From positions 1-22,587 of the forward strand of contig JANWHO010000170.1 of NCBI GenBank assembly GCA_025450375.1: a stretch of DNA of 22,587 nucleotides, written 5' to 3'. Below, piece after piece: positions 19,651 to 22,587 of this stretch (positions within the stretch are counted from its first letter, which is position 1; each line of letters begins with the position of its first letter). The notes under the pieces were generated by a model, which had not been told where the DNA came from, searched no databases, and was given only the letters and a program-made list of their open reading frames with translations. Made by a program: the position numbers and the translations under genes. Source of the DNA: Chloroflexota bacterium (GTDB lineage Bacteria > Chloroflexota > UBA5177 > JANWHV01).

Positions 19651-20157
19651 ATGGTCAAGAAATCTGCCTCGCTCACCCCCGACAGAACGCCCACCGAGGT
19701 CACGGTCGCCGGCAATCGGCGGGCCTACCATGATTATTTCATTGACGAAACGATCGAGGCGGGGCTTGTTCTCACCGGGACCGAGGTAAAGTCGGTGCGG
19801 GCCGGTAAGGTGAACCTTCGCGAGGCATACGCCAGCATCGATACCCGTGAGGCATGGCTGTGGAACGCTCATATATCCCCCTACGATCATGGGAACCGCT
19901 TCAATCACGAACCCCAACGCACGCGAAAGCTCTTGTTGCATCGCAGTGAGATCATCCGCCTCACTACCCAGATCAAGAAAAAGGGCTACACCCTGGTGCC
20001 TATTCGCATGTACTTCAAGCGGAACCATGCCAAGGTGGAGCTTGGGCTTGCGCGCGGGAAAAAACTGTACGACAAGCGCGACGCAATGGCCGAACGCGAC
20101 GCCAAGCGCGACGTGGAACGGGCCCTTAGCTCCCGCGCCACCGGGCGGAGGGAGTGA
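19651..20157 (+). CDS. smpB: SsrA-binding protein SmpB
   Basis: The tmRNA-binding protein for trans-translation, which rescues stalled ribosomes; 168 residues. I start it at ATG 19651. The frame is open to a TTG at 19612, but that codon is inside the predicted promoter and would add 13 unlikely residues. Family motifs: NRRAYHDYFIDETIEAGLVLTGTEVKS, the LREAYASI block, HISPYDHGNRFNHEPQRTRKLLLH, and GYTLVPIRMYFKRNHAKVELGLARGKKLYDKRD with a basic tail. A TGATG overlap couples it to the VOC-family gene. The ssrA (tmRNA) gene itself is not in this window. Confidence 0.95.
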   Translation: MVKKSASLTPDRTPTEVTVAGNRRAYHDYFIDETIEAGLVLTGTEVKSVRAGKVNLREAYASIDTREAWLWNAHISPYDHGNRFNHEPQRTRKLLLHRSEIIRLTTQIKKKGYTLVPIRMYFKRNHAKVELGLARGKKLYDKRDAMAERDAKRDVERALSSRATGRRE

Positions 20158-21071
20158 TGAGCGGTTCGGTACCGCCGACCGCGCGGGCCATTGACCACCT
20201 GATTCTGGCGGTGACCAACCTGGGATCCGCCGAGGCTACCTTTGCCGGCTCCCTGGGCTTTCAGGTGAGCGGCGGCGGTGTCCACCCGCAATTTGGCACC
20301 GCCAATCGGCTAATCGTGCTGGAGTCCGGGTACATCGAGTTGATCTCCAGCCAGCCGGGCGCTACTCCGAGCGGATTTATCGGCGCCATGCTGCGGCAGG
20401 ACCGCGATGGTTGGGTGGGGTACGCCCTGGAGACCACGGACCCGGCGGCGGCCGCGACCCTCCTGCGTGAGCGGGGATTCACGGTGGACGGCCCGGATAC
20501 TGGGCGGCTCGCGACCACGAACGGCTATGACCGCGGTTGGCAAACCGTGCGCCTCCGTGAGGGCGCGGAGCAAGGGCTCCCGTTCCTGATCCGCCATGAC
20601 CAGTCCGGCCCGGAGCATCGGCGCCTCCTGGCCGGGGCCGAGGGACCGGGCCCACAGCCAAACGGAGCCCGCTCCATCGCCTCCCTTACGATCGCGGTGC
20701 GAGATCTGACCGAGGCGTCGGGGCGGTACCAGCATCTCTTCGGCCTGACCGCCGCCGGAGTCGCGGAAGACGACTCAATGCTCCAGGCTCGTGTGCTCCC
20801 GCTCCTCCTGCCCTCCGGCACGGCGGTGAAGCTGGCGGCCCCCCTGTCGTCGGACTCGGGGCCGGTGGCGGAGGCATTGGCTCGCGCCGGAGAAGGGCTA
20901 TTCGCGAGTGCCCTGGCCGTGGAAGACCTGCCGGGCTCGGTTCGCACCCTCCGCGGCAGCGGGGTGGGAGTCCGGGTGGATGAACCCAACGGCGTCTTGG
21001 TCGCGGCCCACCTCCATATTCGGGATACGCATGGAGCGCGGATTAGCCTGGTTGGGATGCACTCGTCCTGA
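20157..21071 (+). CDS. VOC-superfamily (glyoxalase-like) protein
   Basis: 304 residues. ATG 20157 overlaps the smpB stop (TGATG) and has GGAGG 5 nt upstream; a GTG one codon earlier is possible. The first half has the vicinal-oxygen-chelate pattern AIDHLILAVTNLGSAEATFAGSLGF, then NRLIVLESGYIELIS, where the His and Glu are plausible metal ligands, as in the Glyoxalase_3-type group. The second half repeats the fold more loosely (RSIASLTIAVRDLTEASGRYQHLFGL, LPSGTAVKLAAP, HGARISLVGMHS) and lacks a clear second metal set. The substrate is unknown. It is the last gene of the operon, and its stop codon lies in the terminator-like hairpin. Confidence 0.83.
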   Translation: MSGSVPPTARAIDHLILAVTNLGSAEATFAGSLGFQVSGGGVHPQFGTANRLIVLESGYIELISSQPGATPSGFIGAMLRQDRDGWVGYALETTDPAAAATLLRERGFTVDGPDTGRLATTNGYDRGWQTVRLREGAEQGLPFLIRHDQSGPEHRRLLAGAEGPGPQPNGARSIASLTIAVRDLTEASGRYQHLFGLTAAGVAEDDSMLQARVLPLLLPSGTAVKLAAPLSSDSGPVAEALARAGEGLFASALAVEDLPGSVRTLRGSGVGVRVDEPNGVLVAAHLHIRDTHGARISLVGMHSS

Positions 21072-21091
21072 AGCACCTGTGCTTCAGGACG
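21064..21091. terminator. Hairpin between convergent genes, probable bidirectional terminator
   Basis: CGTCCTGAAGCAC (21064-21076) and its exact complement (21079-21091), a 13-bp near-continuous inverted repeat with a 2-nt (effectively 4-nt) loop. It includes the stop of the VOC-family gene and lies 30 nt from the stop of the convergent repeat-protein gene. It lacks a T-run. Confidence 0.6.
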
Positions 21092-21120
21092 ACCCGGCAC
21101 GATTGTATTCAACCTCCAGC

Positions 21121-22587
21121 TTAGCTCGTGACCTCGAACGAGGTGTGCGCGGTGCGCCCGCTCTTGGTGCCGACGGTCACAGCGGTATGCTTTCCGGACT
21201 TGAGCCACCCAGGTAAGCGGAATCGCACCCTGAAATTCCCGTGGCGATCCGCCGTCGGCGTGGCCACGAAACGGCCATCAACGCGGATCAGCACGATTTC
21301 TCCGCCAAAATAGTCCTTGCCGGAGATCGTGATGTCATCGCCGCGATCGATACTCCGGGGAGAGACCGACACCTGGGGTGACGGGCGAGTCGCGGTCACC
21401 TTTAGGTTCGTGCTGGCCGAGATCCCGCTCACCGTCCCCGTGGCCGTGACTCTGGCGGTGCCATAGGGCACGTTACGGGCCACGGTAAAGCCAACATGCT
21501 TGAAGTTACCATGGGCATCCGCGATCAAGGCCAACACGTTGGAGCCGTGGAATCTCACCACCACCACCTCACGGCCCTTGAAACCGTGACCGGAGACATA
21601 GACACGGCCCCCACGGTGCGCCGATCCCGGTGACAGCGAGAGCCCGGCCCGAGCCCGCCGCGCCGCCAGGACATACACGAAGGCCCGTGCCGATCGCCCG
21701 CTCCGGGCCCCGGTAATCGTGACCTCCGCCGTGCCCAGGGGGGTGTTCCCCGGTACCGTGAAGGTGATGTTGCTCACCCGACCGGACCGGTCGGCCTGCC
21801 CCGCCCCTTTCAGCACGCCGCGGAACTTGACCAACACGTATTCATTGGCCTGGAAATTCGTGCCGCTCACGTGCAGCGAGGAACCGCGGACCACCCGATT
21901 GGGGCTGGCGCCGATCCCCACCTGCACGGGCCGCGCCACCGTGAGCGAGGCGGCCGCCGATCGGCCGCTCCTTCCTCCCGAGGCAGTAATTGTGTGCCGC
22001 CCAACCCCCACGCCCACCGTGTAGCGGCCGCTGAAGTTGCCGGCGGCATTGGCGGTGGGAGCCATGATCAGGGCTCCATCCAGGCGGACGACCACGATCT
22101 CGCCCACGTCCCATCCGCTGCCGCCAATGGTGAGCGTTTGACCAGGCTGCACGGTGCCGGAGCTGGCGTATACGCTCGCCACCGTGGGAGGCGCGACCAC
22201 AGTCACCACGGTGGTGGCCACGCGCCCACTCGCCGCTCCGGTGGCGGAAATGCCGTATCGCCCGGGCGGCGCGCTCCGCGAAATGGTGAATGCCGCGTTC
22301 ACGAACGATCCGTCGGCGTTGGCAGTCGCAACCAGAACGAGAGCGTTATTGAGGCTGATCCGAACCTGCTCTCCCCCGGAGAAGCCGGTTCCCGACATTG
22401 ATACCCCAGAGCCAGCCGTTACCTGGCTTGGGCTGGCCGATATGCCGGCCGTGATGGTAGGCGCCGCCGGCTGAACCACCAGGGTCGCGCTCGCCTGAGC
22501 GCCGCTGGTGGCCCCTCGGGCGACGACGTTGTAAGTGCCGGGGGGGAAATTGGCGGGGATGGTCAGAATATCGCCGCTAAAGGCCCC
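21121..22587 (-). CDS. Large exported Ig/IPT-like repeat protein (partial, C-terminal part)
   Basis: 488 residues are visible. The frame is open through the right edge, so the N-terminus and signal peptide are outside the window. The GTG at 22479 is internal. The visible part is five complete repeats of about 85-90 residues and the end of a sixth. The shared pattern is roughly SPS-x-V-x-x-G, S(G/T)xGF, xGExVxVRxxG, (A/P)TADxxGNF, PxGxxxxTATGxxSGRxAxxxxxV. This is an all-beta Ig/IPT-like repeat found in secreted or cell-surface proteins. There is no sortase motif, SLH domain or membrane anchor at the C-terminus, which simply ends with the last repeat (TSFEVTS). Adhesion, matrix or surface-scaffold roles are possible but unproved. 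Confidence 0.8.
   Translation of the reverse strand, partial: GAFSGDILTIPANFPPGTYNVVARGATSGAQASATLVVQPAAPTITAGISASPSQVTAGSGVSMSGTGFSGGEQVRISLNNALVLVATANADGSFVNAAFTISRSAPPGRYGISATGAASGRVATTVVTVVAPPTVASVYASSGTVQPGQTLTIGGSGWDVGEIVVVRLDGALIMAPTANAAGNFSGRYTVGVGVGRHTITASGGRSGRSAAASLTVARPVQVGIGASPNRVVRGSSLHVSGTNFQANEYVLVKFRGVLKGAGQADRSGRVSNITFTVPGNTPLGTAEVTITGARSGRSARAFVYVLAARRARAGLSLSPGSAHRGGRVYVSGHGFKGREVVVVRFHGSNVLALIADAHGNFKHVGFTVARNVPYGTARVTATGTVSGISASTNLKVTATRPSPQVSVSPRSIDRGDDITISGKDYFGGEIVLIRVDGRFVATPTADRHGNFRVRFRLPGWLKSGKHTAVTVGTKSGRTAHTSFEVTS

Overview
The window is a high-GC (about 60% or more by eye), densely packed bacterial chromosome segment with genes on both strands. It has no tRNA, rRNA, insertion sequence or CRISPR array that I can see. 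The gene set fits a Chloroflexota-type bacterium best: a heme A synthase beside small membrane proteins, a metallo-beta-lactamase-fold gene fused into an operon with pyrG, a coiled-coil zinc-ribbon protein, a lysine-rich miniprotein, and a repeat-rich secreted protein. This assignment is an inference from gene content and style; no marker gene here settles it.

Region 1 (1-7465, minus strand) is one peptide/nickel-type ABC importer operon. A well-formed sigma-70-type promoter (7437-7465) is followed by two ATPases, a DppC-type permease, two tandem related substrate-binding proteins and a DppB-type permease that runs off the left edge. The first ATPase appears to lack a standard start codon. 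A perfect 15-bp hairpin lies between the second binding protein and the last permease.

Region 2 (7527-10636) has a six-helix membrane protein of unknown function (minus) divergent from a cation/proton antiporter of the CaCA superfamily (plus). The antiporter converges, sharing a CTAG stop overlap, on a coiled-coil zinc-ribbon gene. A 41-residue lysine-rich miniprotein gene lies just upstream of the zinc-ribbon gene.

Region 3 (10740-14452) has an exported PDZ/S41-type protease homologue that lacks the expected catalytic lysine, then a heme A synthase (ctaA/COX15). Convergent to these is a translationally coupled pair of small membrane proteins, one of which is CopD/DUF2269-like. Together with the heme A synthase they suggest a respiratory-oxidase or heme/copper maturation neighbourhood.

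Region 4 (14702-21091, plus strand) is a housekeeping run: metallo-beta-lactamase-fold protein, CTP synthase (pyrG), primosomal helicase (priA), smpB and a VOC/glyoxalase-like protein. The genes are joined by overlaps or short gaps. smpB seems to have its own promoter and a nearly leaderless transcript. A hairpin ends the run.

Region 5 (21121-22587, minus strand) is the C-terminal part of a large exported protein made of about 85-90-residue Ig/IPT-like repeats. It is truncated by the right edge.

I did not find a clearly undescribed multi-gene system. The most unusual items are the probable non-standard start of the ABC ATPase, the lysine-less S41 protein, the lysine-rich miniprotein and the CopD-like/four-helix pair beside ctaA.
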